A stretch of 64,000 nt of DNA from Apilactobacillus kunkeei. Lineage in GTDB: Bacteria > Bacillota > Bacilli > Lactobacillales > Lactobacillaceae. Below, in pieces: positions 28,793 to 43,293 of this stretch. The notes beneath the pieces were generated by a model. That model was given only the letters and a program-made list of their open reading frames with translations. It was not told the DNA's origin and searched no databases. Position 1 is the first letter of the stretch. Each line of letters opens with the position of its first letter. The stretch covers positions 41,684 to 105,683 of the forward strand of contig NZ_VBSE01000038.1 of assembly GCF_005930975.1 (NCBI RefSeq), in the 5' to 3' direction. Both the position numbers and the translations under genes were made by a program.

Positions 28793-29035
28793 AAAAAAGC
28801 CTTCCGCACCTACTGATTTAACAGTAAAGGACGAAAAGCTCGTGTTACCACCTTTTATTCACTATTGCCTCACGACAATAGCCTCATAAGTATCTTTAAT
28901 ACTTGAGCAATATAACGTTTGCCAGACGATGTTAGTTTATCCCAAATTTCGCTAACTGATTATTTATCAAGACCATATTCGGTAATTACAAATAACTCTT
29001 TTTCACCAACCGAGCTCTCTTTGATATTCGTTAAC
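28793..29035 (-). promoter_or_regulatory. Methionine T-box leader of metNIQ
   Basis: On the minus strand the leader shows the Stem I segment GGTTGGTGAAAAAG, a specifier region CCGAATATGGTC offering ATG (Met, 28974-28976), T-box core AGGTGGTAACACG (complement 28841-28852 plus neighbour) and a terminator whose arms run 28797-28839 followed by six T. The codon agrees with the metNIQ genes, so methionyl-tRNA charging controls uptake. Confidence 0.93.
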
Positions 29036-29104
29036 TACCTACTCATCTTATAATCAAATTTTAATAAAGTATACAATTAATTAATGTACATGTCAATTCG
29101 TTAG

Positions 29105-30307
29105 CTATGAGAAGTCACGACTAGCACTGAACATGTATCCATAATTATGATACTGCATTGACATGACTAATCCAATCCCAATCATGTTTCCAATCAAGGC
29201 TGAACCACCCTGACTGACGAATGGCAAAGGAATACCAGTCAATGGTAATAATCCAATACTCATACCAATATTTTCAAATACGTGGAATAAAATCATCATG
29301 ATAATTCCTGTTGAAATGTATGCGTAGTAAACGTTTTTAGTTTCAAAAGTAACCTTAATCATTCTATAAATCAAAACGAAATAAATTCCAATTAAAACTA
29401 ATCCACCGATGAATCCAAAGTTTTCACCGATAACTGAAAAAATCATGTCTGATTCACGAACCGGAACGTATACGTGAGATACATTAAATCCAGTTCCACT
29501 GAATCCACCAGAACCAACGGCCTTAATACTTTGCCATAGTTGATAACCCGATCCAGCTAGATTTTCAGGATTTGATGGGTCCAACCAATCATTAACACGA
29601 TCAAATTGGTAAGATTGAAAACCTAATGCTTCCAATATCTTTCTCCCACCACTGGTGATGACTAAAACTAAAGCAGTTCCACCAATCGTTGCAAATGCAG
29701 CGACTCCAGGAACAATGATTCTCCAAGTGATTCCAGATACAATAACTAATCCACCAAGCATGGCGAAGAAAACAAGCATTGTACCGAAATCATTTTCAAT
29801 TTTTAATAACACACAGATTGGTAATGTCCATAAGATCATTTTTCCCAATAACAGTGCATCTGTTTTCAATGTGTGAACAGCGTAGTTTCTGTTATGCTCA
29901 ACAATCACTCTTGCCAACATAACCACAAACGCTGGTTTCATAATTTCGGCCGGTTGAAAAGTCAACGGACCTAATTGGAACCAACTTTTGGCCCCTGTTT
30001 GAATAAAGTAATATCTACTGTACAAAACAAGTAACGATGCCAGTAACGTTAAAGCTCCCCAGTAAATAATTGGTGCAACTTTCCATAATTGTTCAGAATC
30101 AAATTGCATGATGATTATGATTAATACAGTTCCGATTGTATACCATACCAACTGTGTAATCATTTGCTTCACGATTGTTCCGGAATAAGAATCATGATTT
30201 ACGGCAACATAAATTGCACCAATACCAATCAATGCTAAAAGGCCAACACAAATTATGATTGTCCAATCTAATCGAGAAGAATTGCTATCATTGTCACTAT
30301 TAAACAC
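29105..30307 (-). CDS. rodA: Peptidoglycan polymerase RodA (SEDS family)
   Basis: A 400-residue SEDS protein with ten transmembrane helices and the conserved LAGSGYQLWQSIKAVGSGGFSG-type loop (~230-252) and GIPLPFVSQGGSALIGNM near the end. As a RodA it polymerises lipid II for elongation; FtsW is the alternative, but the neighbours yidD and mbl favour RodA. Confidence 0.92.
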   Translation of the reverse strand: MFNSDNDSNSSRLDWTIIICVGLLALIGIGAIYVAVNHDSYSGTIVKQMITQLVWYTIGTVLIIIIMQFDSEQLWKVAPIIYWGALTLLASLLVLYSRYYFIQTGAKSWFQLGPLTFQPAEIMKPAFVVMLARVIVEHNRNYAVHTLKTDALLLGKMILWTLPICVLLKIENDFGTMLVFFAMLGGLVIVSGITWRIIVPGVAAFATIGGTALVLVITSGGRKILEALGFQSYQFDRVNDWLDPSNPENLAGSGYQLWQSIKAVGSGGFSGTGFNVSHVYVPVRESDMIFSVIGENFGFIGGLVLIGIYFVLIYRMIKVTFETKNVYYAYISTGIIMMILFHVFENIGMSIGLLPLTGIPLPFVSQGGSALIGNMIGIGLVMSMQYHNYGYMFSASRDFS

Positions 30308-30329
30308 TGCAAATCACCTCTAAATCATT

Positions 30330-30554
30330 TTAGCCCTTGTGTAAGTTGTATTGGCTAATTAATAATTCGATTCCTTCGTCTAAGGATTTGGCTTTAAATA
30401 CATTGTCTTCATCAAAAACAGCTTCAAACTTTTCTTCATCAACTTGACGAATGAAGCCCACTTCTTGCTTTCCAACAAAAAGAACTTCGCGTTCTTCGCC
30501 GTTCACGTTCTTTGTATCTAAAGTAACTTCAATATTTTTCTTTCCCTTTGACAT
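30330..30554 (-). CDS. DUF2969 family small protein
   Basis: A 74-residue soluble protein with a beta-rich pattern (IEVTLDTKNVNGEEREVLFVG) matching the lactobacillus-specific DUF2969 family, which usually sits beside rodA, yidD and mbl. The function is unknown. It is 22 nt before rodA and preceded by a terminator hairpin. Confidence 0.75.
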   Translation of the reverse strand: MSKGKKNIEVTLDTKNVNGEEREVLFVGKQEVGFIRQVDEEKFEAVFDEDNVFKAKSLDEGIELLISQYNLHKG

Positions 30555-30571
30555 TTTGTCCTCCTAAAAAT

Positions 30572-30607
30572 AAAAGTAGTCGATTCAAATATTTGATCGA
30601 CTACTTT
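30572..30607 (-). terminator. Terminator after yidD
   Basis: AAAGTAGTCGAT paired with ATCGACTACTTT around a CAAATATTTG loop region; it overlaps the yidD stop codon and precedes the DUF2969 gene. Confidence 0.8.
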
Positions 30608-30876
30608 AAATTCATAGAACGTCGATAATCTTTCGACGCCCTCTTATTTCTAAAAATAGTAAAATGATCAGAAACCGGATCATAACCACCTTTGACAAAA
30701 GGATGACAACGTAAAATCCGTGCACACCCCATTACAAAACCTAATAATGCTCCGTGCTTTCTGACAGCATCGATCATATAAGTAGAACATGTCGGATAAT
30801 AACGACAAGAGGCCGGTAATAGTGGTGAAATAAATCGTTTATATCCCATCACCAATTTTATCAGAAACTTTCTCAT
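30601..30876 (-). CDS. yidD: Membrane protein insertion efficiency factor YidD
   Basis: A 91-residue protein with the YidD hallmark [20 protein letters not shown] (~13-32) and the conserved [17 protein letters not shown] segment. It is a small amphipathic, membrane-associated factor that assists YidC-mediated insertion. Confidence 0.95.
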   Translation of the reverse strand: MRKFLIKLVMGYKRFISPLLPASCRYYPTCSTYMIDAVRKHGALLGFVMGCARILRCHPFVKGGYDPVSDHFTIFRNKRASKDYRRSMNLK

Positions 30877-30902
30877 CAGTTATCACTTTCTTATATTAAT
30901 CT

Positions 30903-31898
30903 TTATTTTTTGCTTTCTTGTTTGTTGATATGTTCAAGTAATGCACCTGCACCCTTAGCAACATTATCTAGAGGACTTTCAGAAATTAACACTGGCACAG
31001 TTAATTCTTTTGAAATGGCATGGTCGATTCCTCTTAACAAGGCACCACCACCAGTTAAAATAATTCCTCTATCCACAATATCAGAAGCTAATTCAGGAGG
31101 AACTACTTCTAAGACATCCTTAGCAGCATCAATGATTTGATTTACTGTATCTTCAATTGCCTTTTGAACTTCCTTACTGTTTAAAGTAATAGATCTAGGC
31201 ATTCCACCAAGAACATCTCTACCACGTACTTCCATTTCCTTAACATCAGTTTCATTAGGGTCTGCAGTACCGATGGTAATCTTAATCTTTTCAGCGGTAT
31301 GTTCTCCAATAACCAATCCGTGTTTGTCCTTTATGTAAGAAACAATATCTGTGTTCATTACATCACCAGCTACACGAATTGACTTACTTGCAACGATATC
31401 ACCTAATGATAACACGGCGATGTCAGATGTTCCACCACCCATATCAATTACCATGTTTCCTTTTGGTTGGAAAATGTTCATTCCAGCACCAATTGCAGCA
31501 ACTTTAGGTTCTTCTTCGATGTAAACTTTACCACCACCGGATTTTTCAGCAGCTTGGATAATTGCTTTTCTTTCGATGTTAGTAATGTTTGTTGGAGCAC
31601 AAATCATGGTCTTAGGCTTTGACATAAAGCCCTTAACACTTAACTTGTTGATAAAGTATGTAAGCATTTTTTCAGTTACATCGAAATCTGAAATAACTCC
31701 TTCTTTTAGTGGTCTGATTGCACGAATGTTACTTGGTGTTCTACCAACCATTCTGTATGCTTCAGAACCAACTGCTAACAACTTGTTTGTTTTAATATCT
31801 ACTGCAACTACTGATGGTTCGTTTAGCACGATTCCTTTCCCAGTTACGTAAATCAAAACATTAGCAGTACCTAAGTCAATGCCGATATCTTTTACCAT
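30903..31898 (-). CDS. mbl: MreB-like protein Mbl
   Basis: A 331-residue actin homologue ([46 protein letters not shown]). The gene context murA-mbl-yidD-rodA and the sequence VLIYV..KGIVLNEPSVVA match Mbl rather than MreB, whose gene is at 6976-7980. It directs helical or lateral wall synthesis. Confidence 0.93.
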   Translation of the reverse strand: MVKDIGIDLGTANVLIYVTGKGIVLNEPSVVAVDIKTNKLLAVGSEAYRMVGRTPSNIRAIRPLKEGVISDFDVTEKMLTYFINKLSVKGFMSKPKTMICAPTNITNIERKAIIQAAEKSGGGKVYIEEEPKVAAIGAGMNIFQPKGNMVIDMGGGTSDIAVLSLGDIVASKSIRVAGDVMNTDIVSYIKDKHGLVIGEHTAEKIKITIGTADPNETDVKEMEVRGRDVLGGMPRSITLNSKEVQKAIEDTVNQIIDAAKDVLEVVPPELASDIVDRGIILTGGGALLRGIDHAISKELTVPVLISESPLDNVAKGAGALLEHINKQESKK

Positions 31899-31962
31899 TT
31901 CTCTCTTCCTCCTGAGTTAACTCATGTATTAAATATTATATCATATAGCTCTATAATTCATT

Positions 31963-33270
31963 TTATTCTTGCGAAGTTTTACTAATGAAAATTTCTTCAT
32001 CATCTTTCATGTTAACTCTCTTAATGTCAGCACCCAATTTAGCTAACTTAACATGAAAATCGTAATATCCACGATCTAAATATTTTAGGTTTCTAACGAT
32101 TGTAATACCGTCAGCAATTAATCCAGCAAGAACGAGTGCTGCAGCAGCTCTCAAATCAGTTGCAGCTACTTCCGCTCCGCTAAACTTAGTTGGTCCGTTT
32201 AAGACCACACTCTTACCGTTAATTCTAAACTTAGCGTTCATTCTAGCTAATTCATCCAAGTGCATAAAACGATTTTCAAAAACTGTTTCAATCAATAAAC
32301 TACTACCTTGAGCAGCTAATTGTAAAACAGTCATTTGAGGTTGCATATCTGTTGGAAAACCTGGATATGGGAGTGTCTTTACGTCAACAGGCTTTAATTC
32401 GTCTGGACCAATAACACGAATTCCATTAGGTTCTTCCTTAACAGTAACACCCATTTCTTGCATTTTAGCGATTAATGGTTGATTGTATGATGCTTCTGCA
32501 TCTTCGATCAAAATGTTACCGCGTGTCAAAGCAGCAGCTACCATAAAAGTACCTGCTTCAATACGGTCTTGTAGTACACTGTGATCTACACCGTGTAACT
32601 TACTTACACCCTTAATCTTAATTTTGCTTGTACCTGCTCCCATAACATTAGCACCCATCGCATTTAAGATGTTAGCTAAGTCAACGATTTCAGGTTCTTG
32701 AGCAACATTTTCGATGATTGTTTGGCCTTCTGCTAATGTGGCAGCCATCATAATGTTTTGAGTAGCACCAACACTTGGGAAGTCCATATAAATTTCGGCA
32801 CCCTTTAAACCGTCTTCAGCAAAAGCTTCAACGTATCCATCGTGTTGTTCGATTTTGGCACCTAGTGCTTCAAAACCTTTCAAGTGAATATCAATTGGAC
32901 GAGAACCAATTGCACATCCACCTGGCAATGCAACCTTAGCATGACCTAATCTGGCCAATAGTGGACCCATTACTACGATTGATGCTCTCATCTTTGAAAC
33001 ATATTCTAATGGAGCTTCGTATGAGATTTGGTTGGTAGCATCAAAACTCATTTGATTCTCATTAGTATTAAAGTCAACTTTTAAGTTCAAGAAGCGTAAA
33101 ACTTCTTCCATTGTATATACGTCTGATAATAGTGGTACGTTGTTTAAAACTGTTTTTCCTTCACTGGCTAAAATAGTAGCAGCCATTATTGGTAGGACAG
33201 CATTTTTTGCACCTTCAATGTGGACGTTACCGGTAAGGCGTTGGCCTCCCTTAATCACGATTTTATCCAC
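31963..33270 (-). CDS. murA: UDP-N-acetylglucosamine 1-carboxyvinyltransferase
   Basis: A 435-residue EPSP-synthase-fold enzyme of the first committed peptidoglycan step. The fosfomycin-target cysteine is present in [12 protein letters not shown] (~117). The GAKNAVLP motif near the N terminus and a full-length fold support an active enzyme. Located between the atp operon and mbl, as commonly seen in lactobacilli. Confidence 0.96.
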   Translation of the reverse strand: MDKIVIKGGQRLTGNVHIEGAKNAVLPIMAATILASEGKTVLNNVPLLSDVYTMEEVLRFLNLKVDFNTNENQMSFDATNQISYEAPLEYVSKMRASIVVMGPLLARLGHAKVALPGGCAIGSRPIDIHLKGFEALGAKIEQHDGYVEAFAEDGLKGAEIYMDFPSVGATQNIMMAATLAEGQTIIENVAQEPEIVDLANILNAMGANVMGAGTSKIKIKGVSKLHGVDHSVLQDRIEAGTFMVAAALTRGNILIEDAEASYNQPLIAKMQEMGVTVKEEPNGIRVIGPDELKPVDVKTLPYPGFPTDMQPQMTVLQLAAQGSSLLIETVFENRFMHLDELARMNAKFRINGKSVVLNGPTKFSGAEVAATDLRAAAALVLAGLIADGITIVRNLKYLDRGYYDFHVKLAKLGADIKRVNMKDDEEIFISKTSQE

Positions 33271-33295
33271 TGGTAACCCTCCAGTAATTTCAATT

Positions 33296-33511
33296 TTAAT
33301 GATTTATTGTAATGTTTATTATCCATATAAAGAAAGATCCCGACACATATCCAATACAGATAGATAATAGAATTATTAAAATTCGGTACTGATTAATGTG
33401 CATTTTGACATATCTTTCTAGATGAATATCATTTAAACTCCAAAAAGCTAATCCAATAAAAAATAATTGGATAGCTAAATCTAAGAAAGAATTAATATTT
33501 GATGATTCCAT
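33296..33511 (-). CDS. DUF1146 family small membrane protein (YwzB-like)
   Basis: A 71-residue protein with two transmembrane helices (~9-26 and ~41-65). I choose ATG 33511, preceded by GGAG; an open frame extends farther upstream to 33661 but would overlap the atp terminator and lacks a site. DUF1146 genes regularly lie between atpC and murA in this group. The function is unknown. Confidence 0.8.
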   Translation of the reverse strand: MESSNINSFLDLAIQLFFIGLAFWSLNDIHLERYVKMHINQYRILIILLSICIGYVSGSFFIWIINITINH

Positions 33512-33607
33512 AATATCTCCATTCTTTATAGCAACTATAACATAAAAAATGCTTTTTGTCTTTCTAATCTTTACTAAGTATTTATTAATTTGTTTTTTAT
33601 TTATGTA

Positions 33608-33645
33608 TAAAAAAAGGTCTGCATAAAAAATGCAGACCTCTTTCT
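33608..33645 (-). terminator. Terminator of the ATP synthase operon
   Basis: AGGTCTGCAT pairs with ATGCAGACCT, followed by seven T on the minus strand, directly after the atpC stop codon. Confidence 0.9.
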
Positions 33646-34067
33646 TAATGTTTAGCAACATGAATTCGGTTAATAGCTCTTCTCAAAGCAACTTGGTTTC
33701 TTAGGATTTCTTGGTTATCATGCTTTTGTCTAGCGATTTCCAATGCTTTTTGAGCACGGTCTCTCGCAGCAGCGGCACGATCAACGTCGATATCCCCTTG
33801 CTTTTCGGCACTATCAGCAATAACAGTTAAGTTATTGTTTGAGAATTCAACGAAACCACCGTTAACAGCAATTTCATCTACATCTGAACCGGATTTTACT
33901 TTTACTTCGTCAACTTCCAATGAAGCTATTACGGGAACATGATTAGGCATAATTCCTAATTGACCACTCTTGGTTCTAACAATAACCAAGCGAGCATCTT
34001 CACGTTCATATACCTTACCATCAGGAGTAACGATACTAACGGTTAATACTGAGTTGTTATCAGCCAA
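33645..34067 (-). CDS. atpC: ATP synthase epsilon subunit
   Basis: A 140-residue F1 epsilon: N-terminal beta-sandwich (LTVSIVTPDGKVYE, GQLGIMPNHVPVIASL) and C-terminal two-helix domain (~90-135) that can inhibit ATP hydrolysis. Last gene of the atpBEFHAGDC operon. Confidence 0.97.
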   Translation of the reverse strand: MADNNSVLTVSIVTPDGKVYEREDARLVIVRTKSGQLGIMPNHVPVIASLEVDEVKVKSGSDVDEIAVNGGFVEFSNNNLTVIADSAEKQGDIDVDRAAAARDRAQKALEIARQKHDNQEILRNQVALRRAINRIHVAKH

Positions 34068-34079
34068 TTAGAACCCTCC

Positions 34080-35504
<1,425 letters not shown>

Positions 35505-35509
35505 TCATT

Positions 35510-36412
35510 TTAGTGCTTCAAAGCTTCTTGACCACCGACAATTTCAGTAATTTCGGTAGTAATTGCAGCTTGTCTTGCACGGTTATATTGTAGTTCTAAT
35601 CTAGAAATAAGATCTGATGCATTATCTGAAGCAGATTGCATAGCAGTTGAACTAGATGAATGTTCTGAAGTCTTAGCATCAAGGATTGCTCCAAATACTA
35701 AACTTTGTGCGTATTGGGGTAATACAACCTTCAACACAGCAGATTCATCTGGTTCAATTTCATATTCAGCGCTAAAATCATGTGCCTTAATATCTTTGCT
35801 TGATTCTTCTTCAAATGCTTCGCTATCCATTGGTAGCATTTTTTCAGCTCTAAAAGTTGAAGAAATACGGTTAACAAAGTGTGTGTAGCAAACATATAAC
35901 TTATCAAACACACCATCTTCAAACATTGAGTTTGCGGTCTTAACGATTTCTCTAACTTCAGCAAATGTTGGAATATCTGAAACGCCACGATATTCATAAG
36001 CCACGTTTACATTACGGTTCTTATAAAAATCAGCACCATTTCCACCTACAGCTAAAATCATGTAATCGTCAGGATTTGGAGTATGTTCTTCAATAAAGTT
36101 ATTAGTTTCTCTAATCACATTACTGTTATAACTTCCTACCATTCCACGATCAGATGTAATAACTAGGTATGCTGTCTTACCAGACTTATGGTCAGATGCA
36201 TTACTTGAGGAATTAATTTTGTCTAACAAATGAGACTGAGCTAAATGCATTACAACAGCCTTAACACGAGAAACATATTCCTCATAATTACTGGTATGCT
36301 TTTGAATACGATTTAACTTCGCAGTTGAAACCATTTGCATGGCAGTAGTAATTTGACGTGTATTTCTGGTTGATGCAATACGATGTTTAACATCATTAAT
36401 AGATTCAGCCAT
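35510..36412 (-). CDS. atpG: ATP synthase gamma subunit
   Basis: A 300-residue central stalk protein; long N- and C-terminal helices ([18 protein letters not shown] and [18 protein letters not shown]) form the rotor coiled coil. Positioned between atpA and atpD. Confidence 0.97.
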   Translation of the reverse strand: MAESINDVKHRIASTRNTRQITTAMQMVSTAKLNRIQKHTSNYEEYVSRVKAVVMHLAQSHLLDKINSSSNASDHKSGKTAYLVITSDRGMVGSYNSNVIRETNNFIEEHTPNPDDYMILAVGGNGADFYKNRNVNVAYEYRGVSDIPTFAEVREIVKTANSMFEDGVFDKLYVCYTHFVNRISSTFRAEKMLPMDSEAFEEESSKDIKAHDFSAEYEIEPDESAVLKVVLPQYAQSLVFGAILDAKTSEHSSSSTAMQSASDNASDLISRLELQYNRARQAAITTEITEIVGGQEALKH

Positions 36413-36433
36413 TAGTTCTCACCATCCTTCAAG

Positions 36434-38526
<2,093 letters not shown>

Positions 38527-38537
<11 letters not shown>

Positions 38538-39063
38538 CTTGCTTCCCCAACCCTTCAATATAAGAATCAATCAATGCCTTTTGATCGTCAGCTTTTAATT
38601 CTTTTTGAATGATCTTAGAAGCAATTTCAATAGATAAATTGGCCACATCATTTTTGGTGTTTGCTAAAGCATCTTTACGTTCTTGTTCAATATCTTTTTG
38701 AGCAGAAGTCTTGATACTTTGAGCATCGTTTCTTGCAGTTGTGATAATTTGGTCACTTTGTACTTGAGCAGATTGTTTAGCATTATTAATAATGCCAGTT
38801 GCATCTTCTCTAGATTTTGCCAAGGCGTCTTCACGTTGCTTTGCTAAATCTTCAGCGTCCTTACGTGACTTTTCTGCAGAATTGATGTCATCGGCAATCT
38901 TGTTAGCACGTTTTTCCATCATTTCTGATAATGGCTTCCATGCGAATTTCATGATAAGCAACATCAACACAATGAATACAAACGCGGTGAAAATCATATT
39001 ACCGTAGTACAATCCACCACCATCGGTCACAGCGACAGTTGGCAATAATGAATGTGAAAGCAT
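38527..39063 (-). CDS. atpF: ATP synthase subunit b
   Basis: A 178-residue protein with one N-terminal transmembrane helix (~20-42) and a long charged coiled coil, the dimeric peripheral stalk. Overlaps atpH at its 3' end. Confidence 0.95.
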
Positions 39064-39108
39064 CTATTGACACCTCCTTAACTGAGAATAGAAGAATTAT
39101 TTTTCCTA

Positions 39109-39333
<225 letters not shown>

Positions 39334-39349
39334 TTAATAATAAATAAAA

Positions 39350-40066
39350 TTATTCCTCAGGTTGAAGCTTTTGAGAAATGTATACAAAAGTTAGTGTTAC
39401 GAAAACAAATGCTTGAACACTCCCAATAAAAATTGAGAACGCATCCCAAATCATTGCAATGAAGATACTTGGGATAAAGCTTAGTGCTCCCATTGAAAAA
39501 GCTAATTTTGTAACCATTCCTAGAAGCAATTCACCTGCGAAAATATTACCGTATAAACGTAAACCTAGAGTTAAGAAATTAGCTAACTCTTCGAAAACGT
39601 TTAAAGGAAACAATAACTTAAAAGGCTTAAAATAGCTTCCTACGAAGTAGCCTTTAAAACCTAGTTTTGAGACCCCTAAGAAATGAGCTAATGATAATGA
39701 CAATGCTGCCAATGTCAAAGCTACAATAGGATCAGCGGTTGGACTCTTAACATATGTAACACCGCTATAATCAATTTGGAATAGTAATCCCATTTGATTA
39801 GAGATGAAGATGAATAAGAATAATACAAATGCATATAGTCCAAAAGCACTGGCCTCAGATCCTGAAATCGATCCCTTAACTATTCCGTTGGTAAAATCTA
39901 CAATCATTTCTAGGAAATTTTGCTTTCCTGATGGAATAACTTGTAGCTTTCTTGAACAGATAAAAACTAATAAAAATGTAAATACAGCAGCCACAGTAAC
40001 AGCAACCATATTACCAATATTAAAAGTTAGTCCAAATAGTTTAAAAGTGGATATTGGATCATTCAC
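39350..40066 (-). CDS. atpB: ATP synthase subunit a
   Basis: A 238-residue membrane protein with five to six helices; the essential Arg lies in ANFLTLGLRLYGNIFAGELL (~165-184). First gene of the operon; no atpI is evident upstream. Confidence 0.96.
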   Translation of the reverse strand: MNDPISTFKLFGLTFNIGNMVAVTVAAVFTFLLVFICSRKLQVIPSGKQNFLEMIVDFTNGIVKGSISGSEASAFGLYAFVLFLFIFISNQMGLLFQIDYSGVTYVKSPTADPIVALTLAALSLSLAHFLGVSKLGFKGYFVGSYFKPFKLLFPLNVFEELANFLTLGLRLYGNIFAGELLLGMVTKLAFSMGALSFIPSIFIAMIWDAFSIFIGSVQAFVFVTLTFVYISQKLQPEE

Positions 40067-40171
40067 AGATTATCACCCCTTTTCGCAACCTAAGCATACT
40101 AAACATTAACATCAAATTAATGATAGTTTTAACTCTTAAGATGATGTATTTCTCTTTCAAAATACAATAAG

Positions 40172-40200
40172 ATAGTACCACCATTCAGGTTTCATTTCAA
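40172..40200 (-). promoter_or_regulatory. Promoter of the ATP synthase operon
   Basis: Minus strand TTGAAA, 17-nt spacer, TACTAT with an extended -10 TGG, about 105 nt before atpB. The remaining AT-rich spacer (40201-40302) shows no gene. Confidence 0.75.
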
Positions 40201-40302
40201 AATAAAATAGTTATTTAACACATTTTTTACAAAAATTACAATTTATGCTTTACAAATTGTAAAAAATGTATCTTAGACTTTTAGTATAAAGTTATGAATA
40301 AA

Positions 40303-40339
40303 TAAAAAAATCCATCGCAAAAAGACGATGGATTTTTAT
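40303..40339 (-). terminator. Terminator after upp
   Basis: AAATCCATCG with CGATGGATTT, loop TCTTTTTG and a T run on the minus strand. Confidence 0.9.
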
Positions 40340-40972
40340 TTATTTAGTACCAAATAGACGATCTCCGGCATCACCTAATCCAGGTACAATGTAACCGTTT
40401 TCTAGATGATCATCTAATGCAGCAGTATAGATATCTACATCACCATGGGCTTTTTGAAGCGCTTCCACACCTTCAGGAGCAGCTACCAAGCACACAAATT
40501 TAATATTACTTTCGTCGACACCACGCTTGATTAAAGCATCAATTGCCATAATGGCAGAACCTCCTGTAGCAAGCATTGGATCAACAACAAAAATTTGACG
40601 TTTGTCAATATCACTAGGTAATTTCACAAAGTATTCATGAGGTTCCAAAGTGTCTTCATCACGATACATACCGATATGACCAACCTTAGCGGCTGGAATT
40701 AAATCTAAGATACCATCAACCATACCGATACCAGCACGAAGGATGGGCACAACCGCAACCTTCTTACCAGATAGTTGCTTTGCATGTGCAATTCCCTCTG
40801 GTGTCTTTACATCAACGTCTTCTAGTGGCATATCTCTAGATACTTCAAAAGCTAACAGTGACGCAATTTCATTTACAACTTCACGAAATTCTCTAGTCCC
40901 ACAATTTTCGTTTCTAATAATAGTTAACTTGTGTTGAATCAATGGATGATTCATTACTTGAAATTTTCCCAT
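40340..40972 (-). CDS. upp: Uracil phosphoribosyltransferase
   Basis: A 210-residue type I PRTase with PRPP loop [12 protein letters not shown] (~129-140) and the uracil-binding C terminus [13 protein letters not shown]. It salvages uracil to UMP. 12 nt after glyA. Confidence 0.97.
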   Translation of the reverse strand: MGKFQVMNHPLIQHKLTIIRNENCGTREFREVVNEIASLLAFEVSRDMPLEDVDVKTPEGIAHAKQLSGKKVAVVPILRAGIGMVDGILDLIPAAKVGHIGMYRDEDTLEPHEYFVKLPSDIDKRQIFVVDPMLATGGSAIMAIDALIKRGVDESNIKFVCLVAAPEGVEALQKAHGDVDIYTAALDDHLENGYIVPGLGDAGDRLFGTK

Positions 40973-40984
40973 GATTAATCTCCT

Positions 40985-42226
40985 TTAATCAAAAATTGGA
41001 TGTGATTGGGTTAATTGGGATACTTCTTCTCTTACTTCATTTAGGATATTTTCATCATCATGATGTTCAATTGCACGTGTTATCATGTTTGCAACTTTAC
41101 GTGAATCTTTTTCATCGAACCCTCTAGAAGTAATTGCAGGAGTACCTAATCTTAATCCACTTGTAACAAATGGACTTAATTTTTCATCAGGAATTGCTTC
41201 CTTATTAGTTGTAATCTTAAGTGAATCTAATAGAATTTGAGCTTCTTTCCCATTCAATTCAGTCTTGGTTAAATCTAATACCATCAAATGATTATCTGTA
41301 CCATCAGATACTACTTTAATGGTATCACTATTGTTAAATTCATCTGCCATTGCAGCAGCATTTTTAATAACTTGTTTTGAGTATTCTTTAAATGCTGGTT
41401 GCAAGTCTTCAAAAAAGCAAGCAGCTTTACCAGCAATCACATGTTCCAAAGGTCCACCTTGTGATCCTGGGAACATAGCAGAATTAATTTTTTTAGCATA
41501 TTTTTCGTTAGACAAAATCATTCCACCACGAGGGCCTCTTAAAGTCTTATGAGTGGTGGTAGTTACGACATCGGCAATTCCGATAGGACTTGGATGTAAT
41601 CCGGTAGCGACTAGTCCAGCAATGTGGGCCATATCTACCATTAAGTATGCGCCAACTTCGTCGGCAATTTCTCTGAACTTGTTCCAGTCGATGATACGGC
41701 TGTAAGCTGAAGCACCAGCAACAATAATTTGTGGTTGAACTTCCTTAGCAATTTCTAAGATATCATCGTAGTTAAGACGTTCAGTCTTTGGATCTAGGCC
41801 GTATGAGAATGATTGGTAAATCTTACCTGAGAAGTTTACCTTAGCACCGTGGGTTAAGTGACCACCGGCATTTAAATCCATCCCTAAAATCTTATCTCCA
41901 GGCTTCAAAAATGCTGAGTAAACAGCTTGGTTAGCTTGTGAACCTGAATGTGGTTGAACATTAACATATTCAGCCCCAAATAACTTCTTAGCACGTTCAA
42001 TCGCTAAAGTTTCTGATTTATCTACAAATTCACAACCACCGTAGTATCTTTTACCAGGATATCCTTCGGCGTATTTGTTAGTTAAAACAGAACCTTGCGC
42101 AGCCATTACAGCGTTTGATGCAATGTTTTCTGACGCAATTAGCTCAATTGTGTTTTCTTGACGAGTTTGTTCATTCTTAATTACATCCCATAATTCTTTG
42201 TCTTCATTTTGGTAATCGTATTTCAT
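40985..42226 (-). CDS. glyA: Serine hydroxymethyltransferase
   Basis: A 413-residue PLP enzyme; the PLP lysine is in [16 protein letters not shown] (~226). It interconverts serine and glycine, supplying one-carbon units to folate. Confidence 0.97.
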   Translation of the reverse strand: MKYDYQNEDKELWDVIKNEQTRQENTIELIASENIASNAVMAAQGSVLTNKYAEGYPGKRYYGGCEFVDKSETLAIERAKKLFGAEYVNVQPHSGSQANQAVYSAFLKPGDKILGMDLNAGGHLTHGAKVNFSGKIYQSFSYGLDPKTERLNYDDILEIAKEVQPQIIVAGASAYSRIIDWNKFREIADEVGAYLMVDMAHIAGLVATGLHPSPIGIADVVTTTTHKTLRGPRGGMILSNEKYAKKINSAMFPGSQGGPLEHVIAGKAACFFEDLQPAFKEYSKQVIKNAAAMADEFNNSDTIKVVSDGTDNHLMVLDLTKTELNGKEAQILLDSLKITTNKEAIPDEKLSPFVTSGLRLGTPAITSRGFDEKDSRKVANMITRAIEHHDDENILNEVREEVSQLTQSHPIFD

Positions 42227-42256
42227 GATAGAAGTGCCCCCTCAAAATTTACGTAA

Positions 42257-43276
42257 CTATTTATTAAAATGTTTTTGTCCAGCAGATTTATTCAATCTGT
42301 TCATATATGCTTCACCAATGCCTTGATTTGCAAAACCTTGCGTCAATATTGATTTTACTTCTTTTTCATTGTCAAAATGTCTTAGTCCTGCAAACAAGGC
42401 ATGACTTGCTGATAAGACGGTATCTCCTAATGAAAATGTTTCAACATTATCAGGCCAATCAACATCATTTAAAACAGTATCAATTGCCATGACTCCAACA
42501 GTATGATCTTGTTTAGATGCCCATTTAGCAGCTTCTTTGAAGTCGCTAATAGCGTCTACAATATAGACTTGTGCTGATGGTGCGTAATGTTTGTACTTCA
42601 TTCCAGGTGCCTTTGGAATTTGACTATCAGATAGATGAACTCGTTCGTCTAGCACTGGTTTATTAATAATTTCTTCGATTTGTTCGGCTGAAATAGCACC
42701 CGGTCTTAATATGGCAGGTTGATCAGTCGACATATCCAAGACAGTGGATTCAACACCGTATTGACATTCTCCATCATCTAAGATCCCTGCAATCTTACCT
42801 TTTAAATCATGATAAACATGTTTTGCCAAAGTAGGACTGGGTTTCCCAGATGTGTTCGCAGATGGGCCAACAATTGGTACCCCTGCTTCTCTAATCAATG
42901 ATAGTGTAACCTCATTATTAGGATTTCTAAATGCTGCAGTATCTAATCCACCGGTAACGGTTTTAGATAATACATTGTCTTTCAAATTAAAAATAATAGT
43001 TAATGGTCCAGGCCAAAATGTATCAATTAGCTTCTTTGCCTCATCAGACAATGGTTGTGCGTATCTTTCAACCATTTCTGGGCCGTCAACATGGACGATT
43101 AAAGGATTATCACTTGGACGTCCTTTAGCCGCGTAAACTTGCTTAACAGCATCTTCATTAGTTGCATCAGCTCCTAAACCATATACCGTTTCAGTTGGAA
43201 AAGAAACTAATTTTCCATCCGCGATATCTTTAGCAGCGTCAGATAAATCATCTGCAGTGTATATCTTTGTGTCCAT
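42257..43276 (-). CDS. L-threonylcarbamoyladenylate synthase (Sua5 type)
   Basis: A 339-residue protein with an N-terminal YrdC domain (FPTETVYGLGADA, KGRPSDNPLIVHV, VGPSANTSGKPSP) and a C-terminal Sua5 domain (~215-339). It makes the TC-AMP donor for t6A37 of tRNA. ATG 43276 is preferred because the alternative ATG 43288 abuts the GGGGGG ribosome site directly; spacing to 43276 is about 12 nt. Confidence 0.94.
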   Translation of the reverse strand: MDTKIYTADDLSDAAKDIADGKLVSFPTETVYGLGADATNEDAVKQVYAAKGRPSDNPLIVHVDGPEMVERYAQPLSDEAKKLIDTFWPGPLTIIFNLKDNVLSKTVTGGLDTAAFRNPNNEVTLSLIREAGVPIVGPSANTSGKPSPTLAKHVYHDLKGKIAGILDDGECQYGVESTVLDMSTDQPAILRPGAISAEQIEEIINKPVLDERVHLSDSQIPKAPGMKYKHYAPSAQVYIVDAISDFKEAAKWASKQDHTVGVMAIDTVLNDVDWPDNVETFSLGDTVLSASHALFAGLRHFDNEKEVKSILTQGFANQGIGEAYMNRLNKSAGQKHFNK

Positions 43277-43293
43277 AAATAAATACATCCCCC

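Noticed and set aside
33512..33661. N-terminal extension of the DUF1146 protein
   Set aside because: It would overlap the atp operon terminator, and the ATG at 33511 has a ribosome site and gives the family length.
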